A DNA stretch of 63,477 bases, taken from Muribaculaceae bacterium (lineage in GTDB: Bacteria > Bacteroidota > Bacteroidia > Bacteroidales > Muribaculaceae). The stretch lies in NCBI GenBank assembly GCA_017409345.1, contig JAFQSX010000028.1, positions 1 through 63,477 of the forward strand. The letters run 5' to 3'. The number at the start of each line of letters is the position of its first letter. Position 1 is the stretch's first letter. Both the position numbers and the translations under genes were made by a program. Below are positions 45,135-53,201 of the stretch, one piece after another. The notes under the pieces are model-generated. The model was not told where the DNA came from. It saw only the letters and a list, made by a program, of their open reading frames with translations, and searched no databases.

Positions 45135-46415
45135 ATGAAAAAGAACAGATTTATCACATGTTTGTTTTTGGCTATTGCCATGGTATTCGTTAACCCTATC
45201 TGCGCAAATGCTCAATTTAGCAAAATAGCTAAAGGGTTAGGAAAAAAAGCAAAAGAAAAAGTAGAAAAGGAGATTAAATCAAGTGCAAAAGAAACTGTAA
45301 ATAGCGTTGTTGAAGAATCCACAGGAGGAACTATTGAATCAACGACAAATGCAGCACATCCCAAAACTCTTGCCGATCTCAACCCCGAATTATTCCCATA
45401 TCAACCCTATGGAGAGGGTGATAACACATATTTTTATGACACAAAAGCTAATGTTGTAAAAAAAGGGTATTCTGATTTTTGCGGAGCATTAACTTGTGCC
45501 GATTATAGCTTTGTAACACGAAGAGACGGATATGCACTTCCTGAATTTGTGGGATATAAATCAAGTCGAGGAAATGTATATGTTCCCATTGTTGAATATC
45601 CTATGACAGCCTATCTATCGGCATTTATGCTTGACCCAAACAATCCTGCAACATATCGCTACTATGTGAGAGCCAATATCATCCATGAAGCATTTCGTTG
45701 GGGACGAGTAGTGGTAGTGCGTGGTGACCAAAACTCCCTTAAAACAAAGAATAGCAAAGGGGAAACCATCAACTTATATGAAACTGAATATAATCGTTTC
45801 CAACGTTGGTCAAAAGCCACCGGTGAAGCAAGCGAAATATATGACAAATGTACAGCATACGAAACCGTAGGCTCTGCAGCAGTAGGAACTATCAATCAAA
45901 TTCAAGAATTTATTGACAACGGCAATAAAAAAGGAGCAGTAACATGGATGCGTGAACTTGATATGATTATGGAACATATGGATAAACATCCAAAAAATCC
46001 ACACAACGCCGATTATACAGCCGTAGTTGATTTATATAAAGAACTTAAAGAGCAAACAAAAGAGTATGCCGATGATGTGGCAAGCGAAGATTTTCCGGTT
46101 GCCGATATGCCTACGGCAGTTAGTGTCGATGCAACAACAAAAGCCGGTGCCGAAAGAGCCGCTAAAGATAAATTTGGCGACAAATTCGTAAAAGTATTGA
46201 TTACAAGTGGATGGAAAGATTTCCAATCAAAAGAATGGCCCTACCCTATCACTCATCGAAGTTGTGACATTGCGGTGATTACCAAAGAAAAAGGAACTTA
46301 TTTTATTAATCGTTGGTGCTTATTACAAAACTATTCGGGAGGCAAGCCTGAAAACTCATATCGCATTCAAGCAGCAATGGGAGTAATCGTAAAGCAAAAA
46401 GTTAATTATAAATAA
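45135..46415 (+). CDS. Exported protein of unknown function
   Basis: This 426-residue protein has a signal peptide ending ANAQ (residue 27). A short lysine-rich amphipathic helix follows (KIAKGLGKKAKEKVEKEIKS, about 30-49), then a Ser/Thr linker, then a globular domain with strands such as YKSSRGNVYVPIVEYPMTAY and helices ENSYRIQAAMGVIV-type near the end. The domain holds a WGRVVVVRGDQNS strand. No family is recognised. It lies 22 bases after the preceding lipoprotein gene, so they are co-transcribed. Confidence 0.68.
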   Translation: MKKNRFITCLFLAIAMVFVNPICANAQFSKIAKGLGKKAKEKVEKEIKSSAKETVNSVVEESTGGTIESTTNAAHPKTLADLNPELFPYQPYGEGDNTYFYDTKANVVKKGYSDFCGALTCADYSFVTRRDGYALPEFVGYKSSRGNVYVPIVEYPMTAYLSAFMLDPNNPATYRYYVRANIIHEAFRWGRVVVVRGDQNSLKTKNSKGETINLYETEYNRFQRWSKATGEASEIYDKCTAYETVGSAAVGTINQIQEFIDNGNKKGAVTWMRELDMIMEHMDKHPKNPHNADYTAVVDLYKELKEQTKEYADDVASEDFPVADMPTAVSVDATTKAGAERAAKDKFGDKFVKVLITSGWKDFQSKEWPYPITHRSCDIAVITKEKGTYFINRWCLLQNYSGGKPENSYRIQAAMGVIVKQKVNYK

Positions 46416-46430
46416 TTAATTATTATTCAT

Positions 46431-46463
46431 GGAGATTAGCTCTAAAATTTGAGTCTAATCTCC
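46431..46463 (+). terminator. Possible terminator between 45135 and LRR gene 2
   Basis: A 9-bp stem (46431-46439 with 46455-46463) is followed by a weakly T-rich stretch. Termination may be partial. Confidence 0.5.
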
Positions 46464-46493
46464 TTGATTTTAACAACAATAAAATAGATATTT

Positions 46494-48035
46494 ATGAGAA
46501 AATTTTACACCTTATTAGCGACATTAGCTTTGGTTTCGACCACACTTTGGGGAGCGACAAACTATGGTTTGAAAGTTGGGGGCGTAAGTATTACCTCCGA
46601 CAATTGCTCAAATGTAACAGGTAGTAATATTGTAGCATACAATGCCGGTAGCGAACATTTTGTAAAATATGACCCTAACACCAAAACCCTCACTCTTAAA
46701 AATATTAAGATTGAGCGCTCCGGCAGCTACAATCGTGCAATCTTGAACGACGATGTTGACGGATTAACAATTGTATTTATAGGAGGAGCCTATTTGGCAG
46801 CAAAAGATGCTTCACCTGTGAGATTAAACAATAATACCACAATCACTGCACAAGATAGTGAAAGAGTTAGATTTTGGGGCGAAGAAGAGGATGCTCTTAC
46901 CATTGGGAATGGCAAAAAATTGATTATCGATAATATTTATTTGCAAGCAAATGCCTTAAATTCAACATGTATTATAGGCGACGAAGGATCAGAAACTGTT
47001 ATTATTAATGGTGGAGCAATGGTTGAAACTTACACATATGCGTCATCTTCATCTGAAGCATCTATAAGGGATCTCGGCTGGTTAAGAGTTGAAAACTCTT
47101 TCTTAAAATTGAATAACAATGGTGCCGGAGCCGTTCACTCTCGCAACATTAAAACATTCTCATATGGAGGAAATTATATGGGAGTGGTAAATGGCGAATA
47201 TTCATCGACCAACAAAGCTATCACTCACAATAAAGATTTATTTGGCGACGATAATGCATTATATATAACTAAACATGTTTTTTATAATGATACAGAATAT
47301 TTTAATGATGATTTTGGCACGCTATTGACCAAAATGGCAGCCACAAAAACAATCTATAACAAGGTGCTGCTGTTGCCTAATGGTTTATATGCCGGAAAAG
47401 TTGACCTATGGACTTCGCTCGATGTGTCAAACAAAAATCTCATTTCATTGCAAGGCATAGAATTTTTAACCGACCTTAAAGAATTGAATTGCAGTAACAA
47501 CAGTTTGAAATCTATTGATTTGTCAAAAAACACCGCATTAACAAATCTCAATGTCGCTAATAATCAATTAACTGCATTGAATGTGGAGAATAATTCAAAA
47601 TTGGTTAATATAGATTGCAGTAATAACTTAATTTCTCAATTAAATCTTTCAAAAAATATCAAATTGAGAACAATAGCATGCTATAAAAATCAAATTTTCA
47701 ATAGTACAAACACTAAAAATGGAACATATTTTGTCAACAATCTTCCCGATTTGAGCAAATATATTTCAGGTTCAGCAACAATTGTATTTAAGCATGCCAC
47801 CGAACCCGACAATAATTCTCTTTACACCGAGGAGATAGTGGTTGCTAACAACAAATTTTGGTCTTTAGAATATACCGATGGAAAGTTTTATAATGGTGAA
47901 GGTAGTGGCATAAAAGGCATAGAAGTTGATGATACTGAGGAAAACGCCCCACGCTATAACCTACAAGGTCAACCCGTCAATGATAACTATCGCGGCATCG
48001 TGATTCAAAAAGGCAAGAAAACGTTAATCAAATAA
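46494..48035 (+). CDS. Secreted leucine-rich-repeat protein 2
   Basis: This 513-residue paralogue of the protein at 42487 has a signal peptide ending LWGA (residue 21). The N-terminal domain (YGLKVGGVSITSDNCSNVTG, AILNDDVDGLTIVF) aligns well, but there are fewer leucine-rich repeats, about 320-420 (LKELNCSNNSLKSIDL, LTNLNVANNQLTALNV). The tail APRYNLQGQPVNDNYRGIVI is followed by QKGKKTLIK. The repeat number difference suggests contraction or expansion after duplication. No regulon element lies before it; a hairpin does. Confidence 0.83.
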   Translation: MRKFYTLLATLALVSTTLWGATNYGLKVGGVSITSDNCSNVTGSNIVAYNAGSEHFVKYDPNTKTLTLKNIKIERSGSYNRAILNDDVDGLTIVFIGGAYLAAKDASPVRLNNNTTITAQDSERVRFWGEEEDALTIGNGKKLIIDNIYLQANALNSTCIIGDEGSETVIINGGAMVETYTYASSSSEASIRDLGWLRVENSFLKLNNNGAGAVHSRNIKTFSYGGNYMGVVNGEYSSTNKAITHNKDLFGDDNALYITKHVFYNDTEYFNDDFGTLLTKMAATKTIYNKVLLLPNGLYAGKVDLWTSLDVSNKNLISLQGIEFLTDLKELNCSNNSLKSIDLSKNTALTNLNVANNQLTALNVENNSKLVNIDCSNNLISQLNLSKNIKLRTIACYKNQIFNSTNTKNGTYFVNNLPDLSKYISGSATIVFKHATEPDNNSLYTEEIVVANNKFWSLEYTDGKFYNGEGSGIKGIEVDDTEENAPRYNLQGQPVNDNYRGIVIQKGKKTLIK

Positions 48036-48051
48036 ACAGATAAACTCATTA

Positions 48052-48118
48052 TTGCATCATAAAGACAAAACTATGCACGATTTTGCATATAATCGTCTCG
48101 TTAGAATATTTAACTTTG
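48052..48118 (+). promoter_or_regulatory. Regulon element D: two half-sites and -7 box
   Basis: The half-site TTGCATCATAA (48052-48062) is followed 21 bases later by the palindrome ATGCACGATTTTGCAT (48073-48088). A good -7 box TAACTTTG (48111-48118) starts exactly 38 bases after the palindrome start. Here the stem lacks flanking pairs and a T run, so it is an operator only. It lies 50 bases before the lipoprotein gene at 48169. Confidence 0.75.
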
Positions 48119-48168
48119 TATAAATAACACAATCTTTAATACTAATTAAATAATAGGAGATTTAAATT

Positions 48169-48723
48169 ATGAGAAAAATGTTTTTTGCTGCATTGGCAGC
48201 AGTAGCGATGTTTGTAACATCATGTGGATCAAGTGTTGAGTATGAAACATTGAGTAAAGATTACAACAACAGTTGGAAAGTATCGGCAGTTGTGCCTAAA
48301 GGTGTTTATAAATTAAACGACACTCTCCCTGCTGCAATTCCTGCTGCAATTCAAGAAGCAGCAAGTATCTCAAAACCACTCTATCTCGCAGGTGATAAAA
48401 TTGCAATAGGTTTCACAAAGGGTGAAGTTTATGACCAAACTTTTGCCACTTGGGCAGCAAATTATAAAGATTCAGAAGGTTATAAAGATATTAATATTGC
48501 AGGTCGTAAAGGTTTCCGCAAAAACATTAGCGAAAGAATCAATGATCAACCTACACTTGTGGGTTATGAATATTATGTAGAGGCTCCTGAAGTTGGTGAA
48601 GGCGGATATTTCGTTGCCGAAATTTATCCTACAACCGAAAAATTTGATGATTTAGGCACTGTATTGGAATCTCCTGAAATCGTACAAGTGCTTGATTCTT
48701 TGAAACTTGAAGTTATTAAATAA
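48169..48723 (+). CDS. Lipoprotein of unknown function
   Basis: This 184-residue protein has a lipobox (VTSC, about residues 16-19). The mature part is mixed: VSAVVPKGVYKLNDTLPAAI near the start, a helix EAASISKPLYLAGDKIAIG-type in the middle, and a C-terminal helix ending SPEIVQVLDSLKLEVIK. No family is recognised. It has the best promoter of the regulon elements and stands alone. Confidence 0.72.
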   Translation: MRKMFFAALAAVAMFVTSCGSSVEYETLSKDYNNSWKVSAVVPKGVYKLNDTLPAAIPAAIQEAASISKPLYLAGDKIAIGFTKGEVYDQTFATWAANYKDSEGYKDINIAGRKGFRKNISERINDQPTLVGYEYYVEAPEVGEGGYFVAEIYPTTEKFDDLGTVLESPEIVQVLDSLKLEVIK

Positions 48724-48999
48724 GAAAGTCAGATACTTGTTGGCACTGCCGTTGGGATATTTAATTAATATTTACAACTTACCTCTCCGAACTGCATCCC
48801 AATTCTCGTCCCCTATATTATTAGGTGCAAACAAATGATAGTTTGGCTGACGATTGAATCCATGATATAAGGAACTCTCCTCTTGAAATTTTGTAAAAAT
48901 TTTAGGAGGAGTACCCCAACGGGGGGAGGTGGTAAAACTAATTATGTGCCAATATGGTTATGTTTCCCTAAAATAATTTATTGATAGTAAAAATAAATC
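48724..48999. repeat. Repeat-like relic region
   Basis: No intact gene. An imperfect inverted repeat (48874-48892 with 48896-48912) and a small CCCC/GGGG hairpin (48914-48925) suggest a REP- or MITE-like extragenic element. On the minus strand the part near 48781-48875 reads as a decayed frame (LYHGFNRQPNYHLFAP, then ENWDAVRRGKL) that looks like a coding remnant. No promoter box for the gene at 49000 was identified. Confidence 0.4.
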
Positions 49000-49404
49000 A
49001 TGAAAAAATTTTTATGTGCTGTAGCTGTTGCTACAATGATGATGAGTTGCGGTGGCGCAAGCGAAGCGGGCGATAAGGCTCAAGACACAACTGCGGCTGC
49101 TGCTGAAAAAGTGGAAACTCCTGCTGCTCCCGATGCACCTGCTGCTCCCGCTGTGGCTTTTGAAAAAACAGGCAATGAACTTCTTGATGCTCAATTAGAA
49201 ACTGTTAGCAAATTTGTTGCTGAAATCAAGGCGGCTAAAACTAAAGAAGAAAAAACCGCTATCATGACTAAAGCCGAAGCACAAATCGAGCAATGGCAAA
49301 AAGACAATGAAGAAGCAGGTAGTAAAATTGATCCCGCTCTTCTTGAAAAATTCCAAGCCGAATTTGAAAAATTGTCGCTCGAGATGGTGAAGGAAGTTAT
49401 GTAG
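49000..49404 (+). CDS. Small lipoprotein with Ala/Pro-rich linker
   Basis: This 134-residue protein has a lipobox (MMSC, about residues 13-16). A flexible linker rich in Ala, Pro and Glu (about 20-55) and a helical C-terminal part (LLDAQLETVSKFVAEIKAAK, KAEAQIEQWQKDNEE) follow. It is highly expressed-looking in its codon use (regular GCT/GAA). The form fits a coiled envelope lipoprotein. Function is unknown. Confidence 0.7.
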   Translation: MKKFLCAVAVATMMMSCGGASEAGDKAQDTTAAAAEKVETPAAPDAPAAPAVAFEKTGNELLDAQLETVSKFVAEIKAAKTKEEKTAIMTKAEAQIEQWQKDNEEAGSKIDPALLEKFQAEFEKLSLEMVKEVM

Positions 49405-49428
49405 TAATAGTTAGTTAATTATAGTTCG

Positions 49429-49469
49429 ATGGAGATGTGTCAATATTACTCATTTTGATGCATCTCCAT
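49429..49469 (+). terminator. Possible terminator after the small lipoprotein gene
   Basis: A 9-bp stem (49429-49437 with 49461-49469) with a long loop is followed by a T-rich stretch. Confidence 0.45.
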
Positions 49470-49510
49470 TATTGTTTTATTGGGGGTATTTTATGATTTA
49501 GTGACTTTTT

Positions 49511-50815
49511 ATGATGAAGAAATATATTTTGATATTCTTGTGTAGTGTTGTAGCCTATGGATGTGCGGCTTCAAACAAAGATTCCAATAACTCGTCGGTG
49601 AGAGGCTACATAGAGCGAAGTGATTATTCGTTTACAACATCACTTGTGAAAAATGAAAAAGGATTAGTCTCGGCTGTTAATGTTGAAGGGCTCATTTATA
49701 ATGGCACTAAGAGTCATTTTCAATGTCGATGCGAACTCATTCAAGAATATGAGGCGAGTGATCTTGCTGATGTGAATTGGATAGGGGAGGAGGATATTAA
49801 CTTTGATGGAATACCCGATCTTATGATTTATATCGGCACAAACGCCGTGGGGCGTGTGTCGGAATTTTTTGATGCTTATGTGTGGGATGATGAGAAACAC
49901 TGCTTTGAACAGGTTGTAGGTTTTACCGAAATTGCAAATCCTCAGGTTGATGCGGAGTTTAAGCGTATAACAAGCATGTATCGCAGTGACGCAAATGAAT
50001 TTACCATTTGCACATATCAATTTAATGGAAATAAATTGGTGCGGATAAGGGAAGAAATAGAGCCTATTGATGCAAATCGTGTCTCAAAGTTAGACCGATT
50101 TGGGGTGAAGGCCTGGATTGATAATGTCGGGAGGGTGATATACTCGGTCGATAAGTCAAAATGGGTCAAAGGGGGTAATATTGCCGACTTTTTCAGAATT
50201 AACGATGGAGAAGAATATATTGCCTATGGTAATTATAGTAACGACCCGGCTCAACATGTTCTTGTGGCTCAATATGGCGATTCAGATATGAATAATATCG
50301 GACTTGTGTTTATTACTCAATCCGAAGATGTATATGTAATGAGTCTGCAAGAGGTAGTGGCTTGTGTTGCGCCTGAAGGGCTTGACTTGGGATTGTCTCC
50401 TCGTGATGATAAGTCACCTTTTTCGCCTATAGGATTATCCTCAAGAAAAGAGAGGAATATCTATAAGATATTTTTAAATGGAGCATCGGGAGAGGAAGCC
50501 GAAGTTAAATTTGCAACGAATATACCCTTTCAATTCTCCTTGATGGTCAACGGCACCGAGCATTATATAGAAATGTCATCAACATGGAATATTTATATTG
50601 ATGGTTTTGCAGGTACATTCAAGGAAAGATATGTAGGCAAAAAGAGATTCTTTGATTTTATACTATCTGATTATCAAGGTGTAGGAAACACCATAAATGG
50701 ATCATTTTGCTATGGCGATGAAGGTAATCAATATATTGTTATAGGGGATAAAGACCCGCTAAAATGGGGTGTAGGAAAAAAATATGAAATTAATGTATAT
50801 CCATTATTTGATTGA
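49511..50815 (+). CDS. Lipoprotein with XAC2610-like domain
   Basis: This 434-residue protein has a lipobox (AYGC, about residues 15-18). The first half contains IGEEDINFDGIPDLMIYIG (about 93-111) and the FTICTYQFNGNKLVRIREE strand, as in XAC2610-type and FG-GAP-like beta domains. The second half is unrecognised and beta-rich. It is AT-poorer than the preceding gene but similar to its downstream neighbour. Its TGA is followed within 1 base by the next start codon. Confidence 0.72.
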   Translation: MMKKYILIFLCSVVAYGCAASNKDSNNSSVRGYIERSDYSFTTSLVKNEKGLVSAVNVEGLIYNGTKSHFQCRCELIQEYEASDLADVNWIGEEDINFDGIPDLMIYIGTNAVGRVSEFFDAYVWDDEKHCFEQVVGFTEIANPQVDAEFKRITSMYRSDANEFTICTYQFNGNKLVRIREEIEPIDANRVSKLDRFGVKAWIDNVGRVIYSVDKSKWVKGGNIADFFRINDGEEYIAYGNYSNDPAQHVLVAQYGDSDMNNIGLVFITQSEDVYVMSLQEVVACVAPEGLDLGLSPRDDKSPFSPIGLSSRKERNIYKIFLNGASGEEAEVKFATNIPFQFSLMVNGTEHYIEMSSTWNIYIDGFAGTFKERYVGKKRFFDFILSDYQGVGNTINGSFCYGDEGNQYIVIGDKDPLKWGVGKKYEINVYPLFD

Positions 50816-50816
50816 T

Positions 50817-51362
50817 ATGAAAGCGATAGGATTATTATTTGGTACAATATTATTTTTGACGAGTAGTGCTTATTCGGCTAATTTGTTGACAATGGATGAA
50901 AATTCATTGGTGGAACATAATTCAATAGAAGCGATAGTGGCTACCAATGCTCAAACTGATGAATGTTTACTTTCGGTAGCACATCTGGGAAAATATTCAT
51001 CAATGCAAGAACTTAAAGAATGCGACTCGTATGCTGCTTTGTGTGAAAACTATCCCATGCTTGCTTCTATTAATGAATTGTCGGTTGACACACAAGAAGG
51101 CGATTTGTGGTTATTTCAATGTTTGCCCGGCTCTACGATAGCAATTAATCAACTCACTGCCGATGGTGTGGGGCAAGTTTATTATCGTTCTGAAGATGCG
51201 GAACCATTAGTCGTTAGGTTTTCAGCCCTAGCACCAGGTTCTATTCATGTTAATGTCGTAGGGGCCAATGGTAATGTGCTTATATGGATTCCATTGATAA
51301 ATAACGCAACCAATAGACTTGAAGAATCAACCGGAGTGATTGATATGACAATCGTTGAGTAA
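50817..51362 (+). CDS. Small exported protein
   Basis: This 181-residue protein has a signal peptide (1-20, ending SAYSA) when read from the ATG at 50817, one base after the stop of the preceding gene; an in-frame ATG at 50784 overlaps that gene and would bury the signal peptide. The mature part is acidic and beta-rich (GDLWLFQCLPGSTIAINQLT, VGQVYYRSEDAEPLVVRFSA). The family is unknown. Translational coupling with the lipoprotein is likely. Confidence 0.72.
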   Translation: MKAIGLLFGTILFLTSSAYSANLLTMDENSLVEHNSIEAIVATNAQTDECLLSVAHLGKYSSMQELKECDSYAALCENYPMLASINELSVDTQEGDLWLFQCLPGSTIAINQLTADGVGQVYYRSEDAEPLVVRFSALAPGSIHVNVVGANGNVLIWIPLINNATNRLEESTGVIDMTIVE

Positions 51363-51485
51363 TAGATTCGGAGGGGAATAATGATACATTATACAAAAAT
51401 AATAAAATGCTAACCTATCCACATATTGATGATAGTTTAATAAATAATTATAAAAACCTATTATTGTGTTTTTCAGATAAATTCA

Positions 51486-51493
51486 TAACTTTG
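51486..51493 (+). promoter_or_regulatory. -7 promoter box for lipoprotein paralogue B
   Basis: TAACTTTG matches TAnnTTTG, 89 bases before the ATG at 51583. No regulon palindrome is seen here. Confidence 0.5.
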
Positions 51494-51582
51494 TGAAATC
51501 TAGAGAATATACTGTCATAATTTAGTCAACAACTATATTTTAACCCAAACAAATTATTAAATCATTTAAATTTACGTAAATT

Positions 51583-52380
51583 ATGAATGTTTTTAAAGGA
51601 ATAATGATTGCAACAATAACTGCATTTTCATTTATGTTTGCAGGATGTGATGAAGTGGAAGAATTGTTGGGAATAGAGAAGGATCAATGGAATCATTTAG
51701 TAAATGAAAAAGAGTATGAAACAATACTTGAGGGGAATACTCTCAAGTATGGCACTCATGAATATAGTGTAGAAGGAGTTATTGATAAAGAAATAATGGC
51801 AGGTCGTTTTGATGATCCTACTGCTTATGTCTCTTTTTCAAATATACCATCGGGATATAAAGAGTTTAGTGCTGTTTATAATGGATTGTTGGGTAAGTCA
51901 GCTCATGGTGTGGCTGCAATGATTCCTATGGCGATGGAAATATATGCACGTGATAATGCGACCGGAGAGCGTTGTTTACGATTATTGTGTCATGGAGAAA
52001 CATCGGCAAATGAGGTTATTAGTGTTTTAAAGGAGCGATTCAAAACCAATGAATATGGAGGAGAGAATGATTTTTATGTACAACGTTATATACCTGCAGC
52101 ATTGCTTCGTGGTGCAACTCCTCAAAATGCATATCGTCCAGAAGAACCTTATTCTGTTGACATGTGTGCGTCGGTAAATAGCCCTAAAGAATCTTCGTTA
52201 GGTGTGGTTTATTATATTTACATATTGTGTAAAGGATGGAGTACTGGTGGATTTGTTTATGCTCAACGTCAAGTAGAAATCCTAAAGCCTACTGGATCAG
52301 GTGTGTATAAGGTGTTTAGTTGTCCTTCTACATATGTACAATGTCAACAAATCGTAGGTACATGGCGAGGTCTTAAATAA
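51583..52380 (+). CDS. Lipoprotein, paralogue B of a duplicated family
   Basis: This 265-residue protein has a lipobox (FAGC, about residues 19-22) and aligns along its full length with the protein at 44315-45112 (IPSGYKEFSAVYNGLLGKS, AAMIPMAMEIYARDNATGE, YILCKGWSTGGFVYAQRQVE). Residue differences are scattered, so the duplication is old. It has its own promoter and terminator, and lies outside the run of regulon elements. Confidence 0.75.
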   Translation: MNVFKGIMIATITAFSFMFAGCDEVEELLGIEKDQWNHLVNEKEYETILEGNTLKYGTHEYSVEGVIDKEIMAGRFDDPTAYVSFSNIPSGYKEFSAVYNGLLGKSAHGVAAMIPMAMEIYARDNATGERCLRLLCHGETSANEVISVLKERFKTNEYGGENDFYVQRYIPAALLRGATPQNAYRPEEPYSVDMCASVNSPKESSLGVVYYIYILCKGWSTGGFVYAQRQVEILKPTGSGVYKVFSCPSTYVQCQQIVGTWRGLK

Positions 52381-52401
52381 CGAATGTATTTAATTGAAAT
52401 A

Positions 52402-52439
52402 AAAATGCGGTGTATTGACTAATGAATACACCGCATTTT
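52402..52439 (+). terminator. Terminator of lipoprotein paralogue B
   Basis: A 15-bp perfect stem (52402-52416 with 52425-52439) with A-run and T-run ends lies 21 bases after the stop. Confidence 0.85.
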
Positions 52440-52499
52440 CTATTTGAGATATGGGTTGAATGTTTACCCTATATTGGTTGCGAATTATTTAATTATTAC

Positions 52500-52847
52500 T
52501 GTCCGATAAAAATAGAAACGTACATGAAATAAGTCACAATCGCTGAAATTAAGCGGTTGTGATTTCTTTTTTCAATTTATAAGCCCCCATGTGAGTTTTT
52601 CGAGAGAGAATTGCCGAAGGTAATGTTTAGTACTTAGCCGGATATTGGCTCGTAGAGGCAATGCTCGGGCGAGAGTAGTATTGAAATTGTATCTGAATGA
52701 TACATTATTTGCTATGATTAAAGATTTCTTCAGAATCTATCTATATTAAATACGATACCGGTTTTAGCCACGTAGTGGATAAAACCGGCTACACACTAAG
52801 CAACCCCTTTGGGGTTACATTTGCTCTCGAAAAAGTTTTATCGGACA
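52500..52847. mobile_element. MITE-like element with 12-bp inverted ends
   Basis: This 348-base gene-free segment starts with TGTCCGATAAAA (52500-52511) and ends with its perfect reverse complement (52836-52847). Inside are several short hairpins, such as CACAATCGCT with its partner near 52548-52562 and CCCC/GGGG at 52804-52815. It encodes nothing of length. An 18-base stretch covering its right end occurs alone at 27469-27486. No target-site duplication could be made out. Confidence 0.45.
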
Positions 52848-52854
52848 CCAATAT
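52837..52854. repeat. 18-base dispersed repeat, second copy
   Basis: TTTATCGGACACCAATAT, identical to 27469-27486, spans the right end of the MITE-like element and the stop of the T9SS-tail relic. Confidence 0.6.
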
Positions 52855-53099
52855 TATTTAATCGTGATTTTAGCCATTTTAGTGGCTCCTGTCGCGTCGG
52901 TAGCCACTACTACGTAAATTCCCTTTTGGAGATTGCTTGCGTCGATTATAGGGGCTCCTGAGGCGATTTTTGCACCATTGAGATTGTATGCTTTAATAAC
53001 AACTGTTTCACAGGCGTTGTCAATCTCTGCAAGGCGTGATACTACATAGTTTTTATCAAGGTGTGAATATTTTGTCTGTGATAAATAATTCTTGCGGAT
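52854..53099 (-). pseudogene. Relic of a T9SS C-terminal sorting domain
   Basis: A minus-strand frame of about 81 codons has no start codon and an upstream stop. It reads KAYNLNGAKI, IIDASNLQKGIYVVVATDA and KMAKITIK before the TAA at 52854-52856. This is the end of a type A T9SS sorting domain whose cargo gene has been lost. It lies between yifB and the MITE-like element. Confidence 0.65.
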
Positions 53100-53201
53100 T
53101 TAGAATCACTAAAATTAGTGCAAGGATAGGTAAAAATCCCAAAACACGAAAAATAAAAGACTAATTCATTGATTTTCACTATAAATCAACTCCCAATCCC
53201 A

